A DNA stretch of 64,000 nt from Sanghuangporus weigelae (taxonomy: Eukaryota > Basidiomycota > Agaricomycetes > Hymenochaetales > Hymenochaetaceae). Made by a program: the position numbers and the translations under genes. The notes under the pieces were generated by a model. That model was not told the DNA's origin. It saw only the letters and a program-made list of their open reading frames with translations, and did no database searches. The DNA lies in assembly GCA_033182465.1 (NCBI GenBank), contig CP137326.1, positions 682,001-746,000 of the forward strand, given 5' to 3'. Shown here one piece after another: positions 22,833 to 35,058 of the stretch (the first letter of the stretch is position 1; every line of letters starts with the position of its first letter).

Positions 22833-23989
22833 GGAGCTGTGCGGAAGGGAATGGAGAGTTATCGAGGCAAATCGGGACGAAGGGGACGAGATTGTTGTGG
22901 GCGGAAGCAGAAGAGAAGACATGGGGAGGGGCGTGTAAAAAATGATTATATAGGTTCTTGTTACTTGAGAGATGGGCTGTGGCCCGACCGTGGAGGAGCA
23001 GCTGATCGACGAATGAGAGGACCGGTCCATGTGGCCACCCTTGGCCACCGGCTAAATGCAACGTGTTCTAGATACGTACACGCCCCTGCACAGCATGCAA
23101 GAACTCGCTCTTATTCTTCTTGTGGCCACTCCACGCAATGCCCGGCATGAGCTGAATACGGCGAGCCACAGGAGGCCACCTTGTATGCTTGAAAGAAAGG
23201 AGAAGTGATGTGTTCCCCGATGACTGCCACTGATATGTGGTCACGTTTGGGAAGAATGAAGAGCTCGGAATGTGGGTCCCTGAATTCCGGATCAGATCCC
23301 GATCGGGTTCGGATTAGAGAGCCACCCTCCATAACAATATCAATACGGGTAGGTATATGTATTTAATCGATCTTCACCCCTCCCAAAGATAAAGAAAAGA
23401 CGTGAAAAGACTCGCATCTGACAAATCGGTCGACAAATTCTCCGGATCTCCAATTCCAGGTGGGAACAAGCAATTTGCAAATTAGGCAGTATCCTATTAC
23501 CCCCGCTCGATGCTTCTCGTTGTCTTTTTGCGCTTTGGCCGCTTTTAATATTCTTGAAACAGGCCACATCGCCTCCCTCTCGGTTCCGATTTTCCACGTC
23601 AATATCTCTGAAAACAATGATGGCCTTCGCGCTTATTCCTATGAGCAAAAGAAATCAAAGTTTTATGCAACGTTGTTTTACGCAACTTTCAAAGTGTTGC
23701 CAAAGCAGCATATTGACTCTGCTTCCAATTCACATCACGAGATTAGCTACAACAGCGATGGTGTACATAAAGAGGCGCCAATGAAAGGAAAGAAAGGGAT
23801 TGACTCGAACTGAAGAAGTTCATTATTTATTTGTTCTTATTTGTCCCTGGCGTGAGTTGCGTTACGTTACGTATCGTGTTTGCCTTTCTTGCTTTCAATT
23901 GCAAGCCACCAAGAAGCAACTCGACTTCCTTCCATCTGGTCCTTTCATCGTCAAACAAAACATCGCACCCTGCGTAGCTCAAGTATAAC
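22833..23989. promoter_or_regulatory. divergent intergenic region
   Basis: About 1.16 kb between the zinc-finger gene and the MYND gene. Several frames of 70-120 codons are open on both strands but they are unspliced, overlap each other and show no recognisable composition. It must contain promoters for both neighbours. Confidence 0.5.
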
Positions 23990-25120
23990 ATGTCTATCGA
24001 GAACCTCATTGAACCGGACTCTTTCACTTTCCCCGAAAATATCTCACTTGACTTGCACGATATTATCGGAATCCTACTGCGCGAGCGTTTACTTTCCGAT
24101 ACGCGTTTCGGACGCGCCAAACTACTTGAAGTCTCCGATGGTGCCTGGCCTGCGTCTTCACTCCCTCTAGAGCAACAGCGTGCTTTCATAGATTGCGATG
24201 GACCTAAAATGGGCTACTTTCTGAAACTACTCGGAGAAAAGCCCGGAGGAGATGAAGACTCCGTTGTTGAGCCACACATCTTTCTTCATGAGGGTCTGAG
24301 AACTCAGCGCGAACTCGATGTGGAAGAGGTTGAAAGTATCTTTTGGGTTGTCAAGAATCATGATAGCGGATTCCTCCTGCATCACGCTCTCCAACTCGTT
24401 CTAGATTACCTACCCAAATCAGCCACTCTACGCATCAGAACATCCGACGGGTACTCTTTCACTTGCACTCCGCAATCATTCGTCGTGGCCGAAATGGACG
24501 TCCTACTCAAGAAAACCATCTTCATCAACGCGACTCACCCGCGTACAGTCGTCAATAACGGCAAGAAGAGAGAAATCCACATGGATCAATACGTCTTCGG
24601 GGAGCATCATTTCGCCGAACCTTGGGTCTGCCTCGTCTTCTTTACAGACGAGAAGGAGCTCGGTCAGAAACCGAATCGGAATGATGATAAATGCGTGGCG
24701 CTGGATATCAACCTCCCCGTCTTAGGAGCACGAGGTCCAGGAGGGGAACCATTTGCACTAGAACGCAGGAATGAATATCATAACAAGCTGCTCCCGCGCG
24801 CGGGGGCTGAGGAGGACCTCGACCTTATTCAATCTCCGCGCATACACGCGACGAACCGCGAAAAGGCCCAGCCGGCAGTCGACCTCGCCAAACGCATTCT
24901 CGGACGCCTTGAAAGATTCGCTCGAAAGGAAGAGTTCTATTGTTCGTATTGCGGGAAGGCTGTGCCGAAGACGCAATGCTCTAGATGCCGTGGCAAGTCG
25001 AGGTATTGCGGAGCTGCATGCCAGAAGAAGGCGTGGCCGTATCATAAGACGTGGTGCAAGATTGATGCGGCGACGCCGCAGGAAACGAAGAAAGACATTG
25101 ATGTTGAGATGAAAGACTGA
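23990..25120 (+). CDS. MYND-type zinc-finger protein
   Basis: Single exon, 376 residues. A C-terminal MYND finger covers about residues 320-362: CSYCGKAVPKTQCSRC, then RYCGAACQKKAWPYHK and the final WC, giving the C-x2-C...C-x2-C...YC-x3-C...H-x3-C pattern. The upstream 300 residues have no domain that I recognise. They contain HEGLRTQRELDVEEVES and a DKCVALDINLPVLGARGPGG segment. MYND fingers usually bind proline-rich partners, so an adaptor role is plausible. Absence of introns is unusual next to the other genes. The ATG at 23990 is the first in the frame. Confidence 0.88.
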   Translation: MSIENLIEPDSFTFPENISLDLHDIIGILLRERLLSDTRFGRAKLLEVSDGAWPASSLPLEQQRAFIDCDGPKMGYFLKLLGEKPGGDEDSVVEPHIFLHEGLRTQRELDVEEVESIFWVVKNHDSGFLLHHALQLVLDYLPKSATLRIRTSDGYSFTCTPQSFVVAEMDVLLKKTIFINATHPRTVVNNGKKREIHMDQYVFGEHHFAEPWVCLVFFTDEKELGQKPNRNDDKCVALDINLPVLGARGPGGEPFALERRNEYHNKLLPRAGAEEDLDLIQSPRIHATNREKAQPAVDLAKRILGRLERFARKEEFYCSYCGKAVPKTQCSRCRGKSRYCGAACQKKAWPYHKTWCKIDAATPQETKKDIDVEMKD

Positions 25121-25452
25121 TATGTTTTCCATGACGTTGTTTTCTTACTGCTCTGCTATGTCTTGATCATTCATTGTAATCACTGCTGCATGTTGTCCAC
25201 ATAACTGTTATATGTTGTCGTCATTCGCTAATCGAAGCGAAATGTATTCATGTCTTCATTTGCAACAGCAAGAGTTCACGTATGGGTATGCTAGTATTTG
25301 ACAACGACGCGAAAGCAATCCAAAAAATAGAATATACAGCTACAAGCTACAAGGAACGGAACTGTCAAAAGGTTCGACGATGATTCTCAAGAAATGATAC
25401 GATATCCGGGATTATACTGATATAACGGAGTGGGGACGTTATATGCACACAA
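25121..25452. other. convergent 3' intergenic region
   Basis: A 332 bp convergent gap between the MYND gene and PLD. Nothing coding is seen. Confidence 0.6.
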
Positions 25453-28400
25453 TCAGTCATAGATAGGCATTGGCAGGAGCCTATGAATTAATGGTAGTAT
25501 TAACAACCTGCAGTCAAAAGAAGAATGAACTCACCTGTCGGCATTGAACAAAAAGTTATTCGCAGCATCCTCTCCCTCGAGGAAACGCGTCGGGTATACC
25601 ACAAGATGCCCACACAGTTGCCCAAGGAGCTTCTCCATCTCGTCGCGCTCCCACTTCTCGAATGGCTCATCAATACGAGACGGCGTCCGCTTGATGTCTG
25701 CTCCTCCAACGTTCGCATTACTCGGTGAATGCGGTCGATTTTGTGTCCCACTGCTGCTCCCACTTGTGCGGACGGAGCTTTTGGCCTTTAAGGTGTCTTC
25801 CGACATCTTGGCTTCTGACTCCTTCTCGTGGCCAGGAGCATCTTCGTCACCTGTCTCGGAAGGAACGCGGCCCAAAGGCTCAGATGATCCTTTGACCTAT
25901 CAGTCCAATATTAGGAGATAGCGCTTCAGACATCATAGTGACCTACAGGTTTGTTGAGACGCTCGTGATGAAGTACGAACTCCTTGTATTGCTTCCACGT
26001 TGTGACCGTATCATCAGGGATACAGTGGAACACCTTGCGGAAAATCTCCGTCTGTATAAGAAATCAGTCAAGCATACTCTCAGTGAGTAAATGAATCTCA
26101 CGTTATGCACAGCACTCGCAACCCATACATCCTTCCAGAACTCATCGCATACCGGGTCTTCAAAGCCATGAGGATCAACCTCAGGAGCAGGAGTAGGCAA
26201 AGTCCACGCATTTCCTCCAAATGTCGCAGATAAATGTCTTCGGATCGTCCGGCGCGCATGAACTGTCGCTTTCTCTTCCTCAGTTGCCTCACCTTTCCGT
26301 CCGCGGGCATGAGGGACTTCGTCATCAGTTTGCGGACTCCTCGACGCGTCTGCCGGTGCGCCATACAGTTCGCCTGAATCACCATGTACACGTGCCTCAG
26401 GAGGTACTCCATTCTCTTGATGATGGTCCACTGCGTCTAAAATAGGTTCCTTCCCCTTTGACTGATCCGCCGGCGGTCGGTGTTCCATGATGGTCTTCTC
26501 TTCCAACGTCGGAACAATGGCACTCGCGAATCCTGGCTCCTTCCTACCATCCTGTGAGAAGTCTTGCCGTTCCTCATCAAGGTACTTTTCGTCCACAGTG
26601 ACATTGGCGCCAGACGACTTGATGCCGGCCTTGCGAAGGTAATACCCAGCGTCTCTCACAGCGCCAAGCTCTGACCCAAGAAGTGCTATATAACTTGTCA
26701 GTATCTAATTCGACTTGAAAAGGGGGAGAATGCTGGTAACAGACCTTGCTCAGCACTATCTTTGAACTCTCCCACCGCTTCATTCATCGCCGTCCTATAA
26801 TGTACCTTTCCAGTTCGTGTGACGTCCTCATCACCTTGCTGCTGCTCTCGGTCCGGGTCCCAAGGTTCCTGATCCTCTGCATCCTTGTCGGAATTGATAG
26901 CCATCAAGTCTTCCTCATACATCGCATCAACGTCAACCCCAAGGTGCTCGCGCATCAGGCGTACGCGTAGCGTGTGCGCAAACCGCCCGACCTTGAAGGG
27001 TTGTCCTGCCATTTTGCTGGAAGATGATTTCAGTTCTCCACGAAGAATATCAAAGGTTTCTTAAGCGTACCCGTCGATCATATCAGTATCTCTGACTATC
27101 ACTGCTAACTCCGAGTCTCGATCACCGCGCTGCGATCGTTCGTTGATGTTCGCCGATCCAATAATAGCGAGTCGATCATCAACGATGCAGACTTTGCCAT
27201 GAATGTACACCTAGATGGGTTTGAGTCGGTTTAATCCTGATACTTTTATAAGAATCTCACCATCTCTGAAGTAAGCACGTTTCCTGGAAGCTTTCCCCAA
27301 TTCCGGAGAGAGAATACGGATATGTATTCATCCGGCTTCAACAGGAGTGTTAGTTTCGGAAAGTATCAATGCGCTATCCCACTTACATCAATACCCTCTT
27401 TCCTCAACCTCGAGAAGATAGAATGCGGTCCTCTACAGATCGTGCGATTCTGGCATTCGAGGATGATTCGCACCTACCACACCAAAGATACCAATCAGCT
27501 AAATCAAAATAGCAAATGCACGTTTCGCGCGTACCGAGGAAGCATCCGAGTGATCGACAGAGTAAGGAAAGCCCGGGAGAAGCGGGATCATGATACACGC
27601 CTTCCATGTCCTGCCTTCTCGATGTGCACGAATTATACGGTGGACGAGCGCGTCACCGATCTTGTTCTCTACAGGCGTGTCATTTACAACGGTGCTGTTT
27701 CGATCTTTTAGCCAGTGATCTTGGTTATAGAAATAAACATGTACGTACGAAGTAATGAAGAACTGGTTCTCGATGTACACGAAGTGCTCCGACAGTTGGA
27801 TCGCTATAATTTCATTGAGTTAGATTTCACTATTTCAGAACACAGTACGCAAACCTTTCAAGTACGCATTCTGAATCGAATGCTCCACCTTCGTGGGAGT
27901 GCCCATCGACCATGGGCCACAAGAACGGCAAATCTGGATTTCACAAGTACCCGTCAACCCCTGCTCTTCCAGATCTTGCAACTTGAAATCAGGTGGAGGG
28001 AGCAAGAATGGCATCGCCCGACTGTGATTCTTGATTCGCAAAAGATAATTCCATCTCTGTACGAAATGACGACAAAGATCACGAGCGGGTTGACCGACGA
28101 TTTGCACGCCGACGTCGTGCCTGGTTGTCGTCGTTGATGAGTTAGCGAGTTCTTATCGTCGATTTGGTATGTCAATATAGTTATGTATTCTTACCATGGC
28201 ATTCGAGGAATCTTGTGCCGATCGTACATGTCTTCGTAAGGCTTGTTCAGAGTGAAGAAGTCGCTGATGCGGGCATTGCTGTAGTCCTTGCCTAATTTAC
28301 GCATGAGCCCAATCCGAGAAACAGATCATATAAAAAAAATCCACCAGGCCAGATTTGCGTTGAATCTTCGCTTCCGCCTTCAGCATCAGGTATGTCCACC

Positions 28401-31400
28401 AAAACATGCTGAGGGGTATCCCATCTTCCAAAGCAAAGGTCAATGCCACCCATAAAAGCTATCGCCTCGTCGATAACACAGAGCTTCTCATGCTAGTAAA
28501 ACAGTGTCATGAGGTTACTCGTCGTTGATCTCGCAGAAATGACTTACGTGAGCCCAATAGAAAGTGCCAGTCTGGAAATGCGAAGGTGAACGCTGAACCA
28601 TGATATCCTTATGGAGTGAGGCGAGTCGTTGCTTAGTGTAGCTGCATAGATTTTTAAATTGAGCCAAGGAAAACAAATTGAGATCAGACATAAGCGACGT
28701 ACTTGCTATCGGTGGGGGTTGTTCTATTCGAGACTTCTTGACTGTCCCACATATTAGTATTGATCATCAAAGGATGAACAATGTGATCGACGAACTAGAG
28801 AATAATGTATATCTTGACGCCTTCTTTCGCTTTCTGTTCTAACAATCTATCAAGTCGATAACGTTCCTTGAGTGGTCGACGCATCTGAAGCTCTGCGGCA
28901 AGGTCGGAAATGCACTTCTAAGTCCAAAGGAAACTCTGACGTACCTGGCGATAGCCACCAATCGTGAATGTAAATACGCTCACGCGCGAGCAAGATGGCT
29001 CGTGAAAGGTTCCACATATAGTCGCGCTGTAAAGGAAAAGGAATCAGAATTATGGCGTAATCCATTCACGCTATGAGAATTACTACGCACCCCGTCGACG
29101 AGCCACTGTGCGGCGACGTTCAATCGAATGGGAGCAAAGCTATCGAATCTATTTCGGCCTGTCCAATGCGATGAATTCGCAACTTTCTCAAATGCAGTGA
29201 TCCACTGCTGCATTTGACGCTGGCAAATGAAATAAACATTTCAAAACAGTTTCTCTTAAATGTAGAAAGATGGAACCGCACCTCATTCTTCGCAAACACC
29301 TTCACCCGCATCTGCGAATTGGTCACATAGAAGGTATGCCTCGACACATCCTTAGTCCTCTTCTTGCTCTTACTCTTCTTCTGTCCTTGCTTCTCCGTCT
29401 TCTCCATATCCGGTAAATGGCCTTCTCCCTCCTGTCTGTCTTCATGCTTTCGGCCTTCTCGCATTGGTTCTACGTTGGTGGAAGGATCGACCAGCTGCGG
29501 ACCTTCATCTTCTGATTCTGACTCAGAACCGCTGCTTTCGCCGCTTGTAGTCGTTCGCGATTGCGATCTACGTGAGCGGGATGACGAGCCGTGTGAGTGC
29601 GAGCGGGCATGACGTCTATCGATTGATGCCACTGTCGTGCTGTGCCGACCCGTACCAGAATGTGATCGCATATGTCTGCCGCCAACGCGGAAATGCAAGG
29701 CCTTTTCTACCTTCGCTTTGACTCTGCCTAGCGTACTGTGTCCATCATCATCCCCGTGCTGCGAGCGTTCTTCGAACTTGTCGGTGTTCGGTTGCAAGAT
29801 CTGTCTATAGTACCTCTTCGGTCGTTCAATCTTGAAATCTGAGTCTAGTAGGAATACGTCCCAGATTTCAAGCTTCCGGACGAGCGCGATTCAGCACAAA
29901 TTCCAGCCAATTCCAAAATACAAAATTTACCTCTCCAGGCTCTTCAAGAGCAACACAGTAACTTTCTCTCAGGCAGCACCAACGCTGTTTCTTCCTCGAG
30001 GACCACGAAGCATTCTTCCTTCCAAACCCAATGCTCTTCTTTGAAGCAGGCTGAATGGTCAGCATACCCGCCTTTGCCTGCCATCCGCCAGACTGAGCCA
30101 AATGAATGGAAAGAGCGCTAATTTCAAGGAAACCAGCGAGACGGTTTGAAGTAGGGTGAAACATCTATCGGAGAACTTAAATTATATCCCTGCTGTATAC
30201 TAATGAAAGAACCTACCACAGCACGAACGAGTCCAATAAGATAGTTCTCAAGCGTGTCACGTTGCATTACGGCAAAGTCTTGCTTCCTTACTTCACGATC
30301 ATTCTCCTTTCCTTTCTCTCTAAGGAATTTAAAATAAGGAAGACCTGAATTTAAAGATAAGTTCCTTTTCCTGAAACGCATATAGACAGATGTCGGGAAT
30401 ACTCACTTGTTCGCGGGAACTCTGGAAGCGCATCAACGTTATGATTGAAAGCATTTGATAGTCGATAGTGCGTATGCAGCGATACGAAATCGCGTAGCGT
30501 GCGGTATACAACCCAACGCGCCGCGCCATTCACATACTCGCATTCAACACGGAAGACAGCTTTATTCGCACTGAGCGGATGCAAGCTGTCGCTGATACGT
30601 ACGCGAAGACGATGGAAGAGTATCGGAACGCGTCGCGCCCCTCTTTCGTCGCGTTCGAACCAGAGCTTCAACATAAGCACGGCGAGTCCGCCGGTGATGA
30701 GCTCGTCGGTGATGTTCACGACATTTTGCTGTACGGCCATCTGACCGCGCTTTGCATCTGGATCGGCTTCGTTCCGCCCCTGCTGAGCGAGAGTGGGCAG
30801 GAGAGAACGCAGTCTGCTCCATCGCGGAGCACCCTTGGCTATGCTAGCTTTCCGACTCTCCGACCGTTTCATGTGCGGCATCGAATGGGATCGCTCCATG
30901 CGTCTGCCGCTGACCTTGAGTTTCTCAGAAGAAGGTACTTGATCATGCGAGGACGAGCGCGTGAAAAGACCTTTCGGTCCCTGCGGTTTCTCCAGTTGCT
31001 CGCCCTCAGGAGTCTCAGCTGGCGGCGCACCATCAGGTTTTTCGTTCACAACCTCCTTCTCCTTGCCCTTCTCTCCCGGCTTCAAGAAGTCGAAATAGCT
31101 CGCCCGGCCTTCTCCCTCATTCGTCGGCGAGTCTTGTGTGTTGTGCTCTGAGCTCAGCCATTTACGCGGGTTGATCCATACATCGGAGTCCGCAATCTTG
31201 CTTAGCCTATTCTTCTCGCGTCTCTCTCGCGCTTCGCGCTCCCGTTCGCGTTGCTCAGGGTCATTATAGTCGAGCGCCCCTCGAAACTGGGAGCGCAGAC
31301 GCGAGACGGCCGTTGGGAGGGGCACAGCAGCAGCACTACCCGTTCCAGATCCAGAAACGGGAATAGACTTGCCATTAGGATTGATGGTATTATTACCGAC

Positions 31401-31982
31401 GTCTCCGTCCAAATTGAACTCGTCGCCCAACTCATCCGGGAACTCCTCCGCGATATCCTCGTCGTGCGCACGCGTATTCTGGCGTGAGAGGTTCGGCGAG
31501 CGCGCAAAGTTGTACGAGAAGGACCTCGGCGGGCCCGTGCGCGCGGAGGGAGAATCGTGTGGCGAGCGGGTGATTACAGGCGATGCAGTCGAGTCGACGC
31601 TCGTCCTTCGACTCTGATTTTGCGAGGGCGTCGTGCTACTGGCATGCGGCATGTCTACGCTATCCCCCGCACCGTTGACGCCTCCTCCTCCGCGCCGCCT
31701 GCGCTCCGGACTGGTGAAGGCAGTTGCCGCCAACAGCGGACTAGCGTGAGCGCTTCCGTGACCATTTGGTAAAGCAGCACCAGATTCTGCTGCCGCCCCT
31801 GCTTCTTCTGTTGACGATGATTTCACTGGCAGGGAGTCTGTGTTCGTATTGCTGCCGCCTTCGCCGTCGTTGCCGGCTCCCGCGTTGCCATTTGGTTTCT
31901 TAACATCTCCGTTTGGCTCTTGTTGTTTGTCGGGTTTGTGAGTGTTCGCTGCACGATCTACGACGTCGGCCAGGGAGGCCAT
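25453..31982 (-). CDS. phospholipase D, Spo14/PLD1 class
   Basis: A long gene with well over ten exons, all on the minus strand. The first exon (from 31982) encodes a 400-residue disordered region and the start of a PX domain ([44 protein letters not shown]). The PX end is [12 protein letters not shown], then a PH domain ([12 protein letters not shown]...[12 protein letters not shown]...) split by a Ser/Arg-rich insert. The PH part closes with [18 protein letters not shown]. Catalytic HKD motif 1 is [16 protein letters not shown] (about 28469-28492) and motif 2 is [20 protein letters not shown] (about 27178-27201). The C-terminus [17 protein letters not shown] is joined by an intron (25533-25481) to [11 protein letters not shown] hydrolyses phosphatidylcholine to phosphatidic acid and choline. 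Both catalytic motifs are intact. The exact borders of several middle introns were not fixed. Confidence 0.93.
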
Positions 31983-32203
31983 GGGCGTCGAAGGGTGGGT
32001 GATGGGAGACGATGCTTAAGAGTAATGAGCCGACAACGCTGTTCTGTTTGTTTACTTGGCCGAAGTCCGCTCTCCTTCGGCAAAGGAAGCGCTTAGCGCG
32101 TCATAGCTTCCCTAATCGAGAAAATGTGTTTATGTAATCAGAAGATACTTCCGCTTGCTTCTCGTTAGACGGTCGTTAGCATACTTGGGAACCTGGCTTG
32201 AGC
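31983..32203. promoter_or_regulatory. divergent promoter, PLD / mS41
   Basis: A 221 bp spacer between head-to-head starts; it must contain both promoters. Confidence 0.5.
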
Positions 32204-32755
32204 ATGTCCCAGTACATCTTCAATCGTGTCGCTAGCTGCAGCCTCTTCAGACAGACGCAGAGTGCTGTCTCGTCTGCTCTACGGTCTCAGTCGCGTTCCT
32301 TCGCAGTCCAAGCATCCAGAAAACCTATTCCCGAGGCCAAGAGTCAGTCCCCTTCTCCTCGTCCTCACATCTTCATTCAAACCTGTCTTCAGCAGATGGC
32401 CTGACCACCGAGTCCTTCCTCACCGCCATCGGACGTGATGCCGCCTCAAAAGTCAAAGTAGCCTCATGGGAAGAATTCTGGTCGCTCGACGGGCACGCGC
32501 TGAAGGAGGCGGGGCTTGCCGTCAGGGATCGACGCTATATTTTGTGGTGCATGGAGAAGTTCCGCCAGGGATATGAGCCGAAGGAGTTTGCGCATCCGCC
32601 GACGCCGAAGAAGAAGATTAGAGGGTATGTACATGATTTGCGCTTTGCGATTTGTGTGGGTTCTTGGTTAACTTTGTCGATGCTCTGCGCACGAATTTAG
32701 GCATGGACCAGCTGTACAAAACGGGAAGCGTAACCGTTCAAGAAGACTTCGATAG
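32204..32755 (+). CDS. FYV4: mitochondrial small ribosomal subunit protein mS41 (Fyv4-like)
   Basis: Three exons (32204-32342, 32396-32624, 32701-32755) give 140 residues. The N-terminus (MSQYIFNRVASCSLFRQTQS) is basic and amphipathic, fitting a mitochondrial targeting peptide. The IGR motif (FLTAIGR) and the following SWEEFWSLDGHALKEAGL...RRYILWCMEKFRQG block are typical of the mS41/Fyv4 family, a mitoribosomal small-subunit protein. The C-terminal tail is Lys/Arg-rich (KKKIRG, KRNRSRRLR). An alternative in-frame TTG upstream is not used as the start because the ATG at 32204 directly precedes the targeting peptide. Confidence 0.9.
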
Positions 32756-33295
32756 TCACAACACGAGTATCCCTTCGTGATCTGTCCTCTTTTTATAGCA
32801 GATGTCAATTCGATCGTCTGGATTTCATCTCCGAGTTTAATGGGCGTAGTATGGTTTTCCACCGAACACAACTCAGTCTGCTGTGTCCACTGCATGCCAT
32901 CAAGACGCCAGCAAAGCGACGTTGTATCACACTAGTATCTCAGCTGCTTGCCTGGCACTCAGGCTACGTACATGTCATCTAGAGAATATTTCGCCCACGT
33001 AGAAAGGTGGCGCACAGCGCATCCATCCAACTTCCAGCCGTCAGACAGGCTCAAATCCAAGTCCAAGGTCCAAAAAGGCAAGTTTATCATTTTACTACTA
33101 ACTATAGTCCGTCCAAGAAAAGGGGCTTCTTCTCATGGTGCAAAGAAAGGGGGAATAAAGCGAGAACAAAACACTATGTAAGTCTGTCTGTATGTATGTC
33201 CGTGTCAACGTGAAAGGAAAGGGGTGGTCAAGGAGTGGCAAGACGTGTGGATGGGGAACGATGACTGACTCCTATCTCCACGAATACGAATAGAA
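32756..33295. other. convergent 3' intergenic region
   Basis: A 540 bp convergent gap. A frame of 77 codons starting 32948 is open but has no supporting composition or motif. Confidence 0.55.
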
Positions 33296-33987
33296 TCAGA
33301 AGATGGAGCCAGAGCCGAGAGAATCAGTCGCAGAAGTAGACGGCAAGGTCGATGCAGTCGCAATTGCAGAAGCAGAAGCAGATGCCGCTGACTTGATGGT
33401 GAACTCCGGCGAAGCGTTGCCAGAATCGCCGAATACTGTCACAGGTGATTAATTAAATTTTCAATATCCTGCTACAAAGAAACATAGGTCGTGGACTCAC
33501 GGACGACGATGTAGTCTGAGCGTGCTGACTTGACAGGGACGGTGACGTTCACCTGGCCATCGGTGAGGTTGAAGCCAGTCGCAAGCGGGTGTGCTGTTCA
33601 CATCCACAATCAATCAATCAATCAGTACAATCCTTCTTCTCGCTTTCAAAAGAAGAAATCGAAGAACCCAAGGGGAGAAAAAAGGTACGAACCAATGTCC
33701 AAATTCTCACTATTATCCTCGTTGTACCCAAGCAAGATTGTGCCCGTCGAGTTCCTCAGCTCCTCCGGGATCTCGTCCGTCTTCCACGTAATCGTCTTCC
33801 TCTCGCCCACGGTCCAGACGACGCCAGCAGTGGGGTAGGTGATCATCGGGTTGTACACGATATTCACTACGGGACTGCTTGTCTTGACTCCGTCCTGAGG
33901 TGCGGGAGCAGGAGCACAGTGAATAAGAGAAGGGAGAGAAGAAGCGATGAGGAAGGTGAGAGTGGATTTGAGGTTGAACATCATCAT
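33296..33987 (-). CDS. secreted Kre9/Knh1-like N-terminal domain protein, GPI-type
   Basis: Three exons (33987-33693, 33593-33501, 33435-33296) give 175 residues. The N-terminus is a signal peptide (hydrophobic TLTFLIASSLPSLIHCA, cleavage likely near APAPAPQ). The domain pattern is NPMITYPTAGVVWTVGERKTITWKTD, then GTILLGYNEDN, with a closing SDYIVVLFGDSGNASPEF, as in the Ser/Thr-rich GPI-anchored membrane family. The C-terminal tail is Ser/Ala/Thr-rich, but it lacks a long hydrophobic end, so GPI anchoring is uncertain and secretion is more likely. A cell-wall or beta-glucan role is inferred from Kre9/Knh1. Intron 1 contains the TGAT repeat. Confidence 0.86.
33607..33625 (+). repeat. (CAAT/ATCA)n tetranucleotide repeat
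   Basis: About four and a half copies of a CAAT unit in the first intron of the Kre9-like gene (read as TGAT/TTGA on its coding strand). A short simple repeat. Confidence 0.85.
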
Positions 33988-35058
33988 GTCTTGAGGGAAG
34001 GATTTCGAGTGCTCTTATTGAACAAAAGTTTTGTTAAGCTGAAGGGAGCGTAAGGGAGTAAGGAGAGGACGCGAGCACTACGAAACGCGGTAGAGCAGAG
34101 GAGGAGGATTGAGATGAGATGAGAGATGAAGTGTAAGGTGTGAAGATGGAGAGGGGACTGAAAAAACAAACTAGAAGCACCACTCAGTTTTCCTCTTCCT
34201 TTTAGCATATTTCGGAACCCTCTTTTTCTCCATATTCTGAATAAATCAAAAGTCCCGCATCGCTTAGCCCCGGTTTCCCGACCAGCACCAGTTCATGATC
34301 ATTGATTTATTACTGATCTACTGGCCAGCTCTCCTGTGTACGCGTCCTGTCTTCGGAAAATATCTCCTCAATGCAGGACGCCGCTCGATTTATGCGCATG
34401 TTGGAAGCCTGACAACGTACCGTCCAGAAAGAACATCTTCGACTCGCCAGCACGAATTCCTGATCGATCCTGAAACACATGGATGGGCGGAACAAGCATA
34501 GCGCGTACTTACCTATACAGCCGAACTTCGGCTAACAAATCAAAATATTCGAGACGGAAAAACATACGAATATCATTTCCGTTTAAGGAAATACTATCCT
34601 GCCCGTTGCTGTCTTGATACGCGGAAAGTGCGCTCGTAAGCTTGCACTACAGGTGATTAAAAGCGCAATCCTGCAATCCTGAGGTATACGACAAAGGAGA
34701 GATGCTCAAGAACGGAAAAGTTATTTTAAGATTCATCCGCATCGCATCGTTCCCTCGGTCCTCGAAGATCGACGCGTCCCGCTTTTTTTTCAATTCATCC
34801 ACCCGTTTTGTGAACGCGTAGCTATGGTAACGACGTAGCGAACCTCAAAACAAAACCTGAGGAAATCCACAAATGTTTTTGATAAAAAGTTAATATTTTA
34901 GAGTTTCGCATATCTATTCCGTTTTCCGTTTTTCCACAAAGAAAGCAACGCAGAAAGCGAAACATAGTGAGATGGAGAGAACCAATCAAGAATATTTCCA
35001 GCGAAAGAAGATCGCGCGAAACTCCGACTAAAATGAGTGACGACATTCGGATTATTTC
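33988..35058. other. intergenic region, Kre9-like / EBP
   Basis: About 1.07 kb between the start of the Kre9-like gene and the 3' end of EBP. It includes the Kre9-like promoter and leader, rich in pyrimidine tracts on the coding strand. Frames up to 68 codons near 34295 and 34310 overlap on opposite strands and are probably chance. Confidence 0.5.

Noticed and set aside
32948-33213. Open frames of 60-77 codons downstream of mS41
   Set aside because: No motif, they overlap in different frames, and they sit in a 3' convergent gap.
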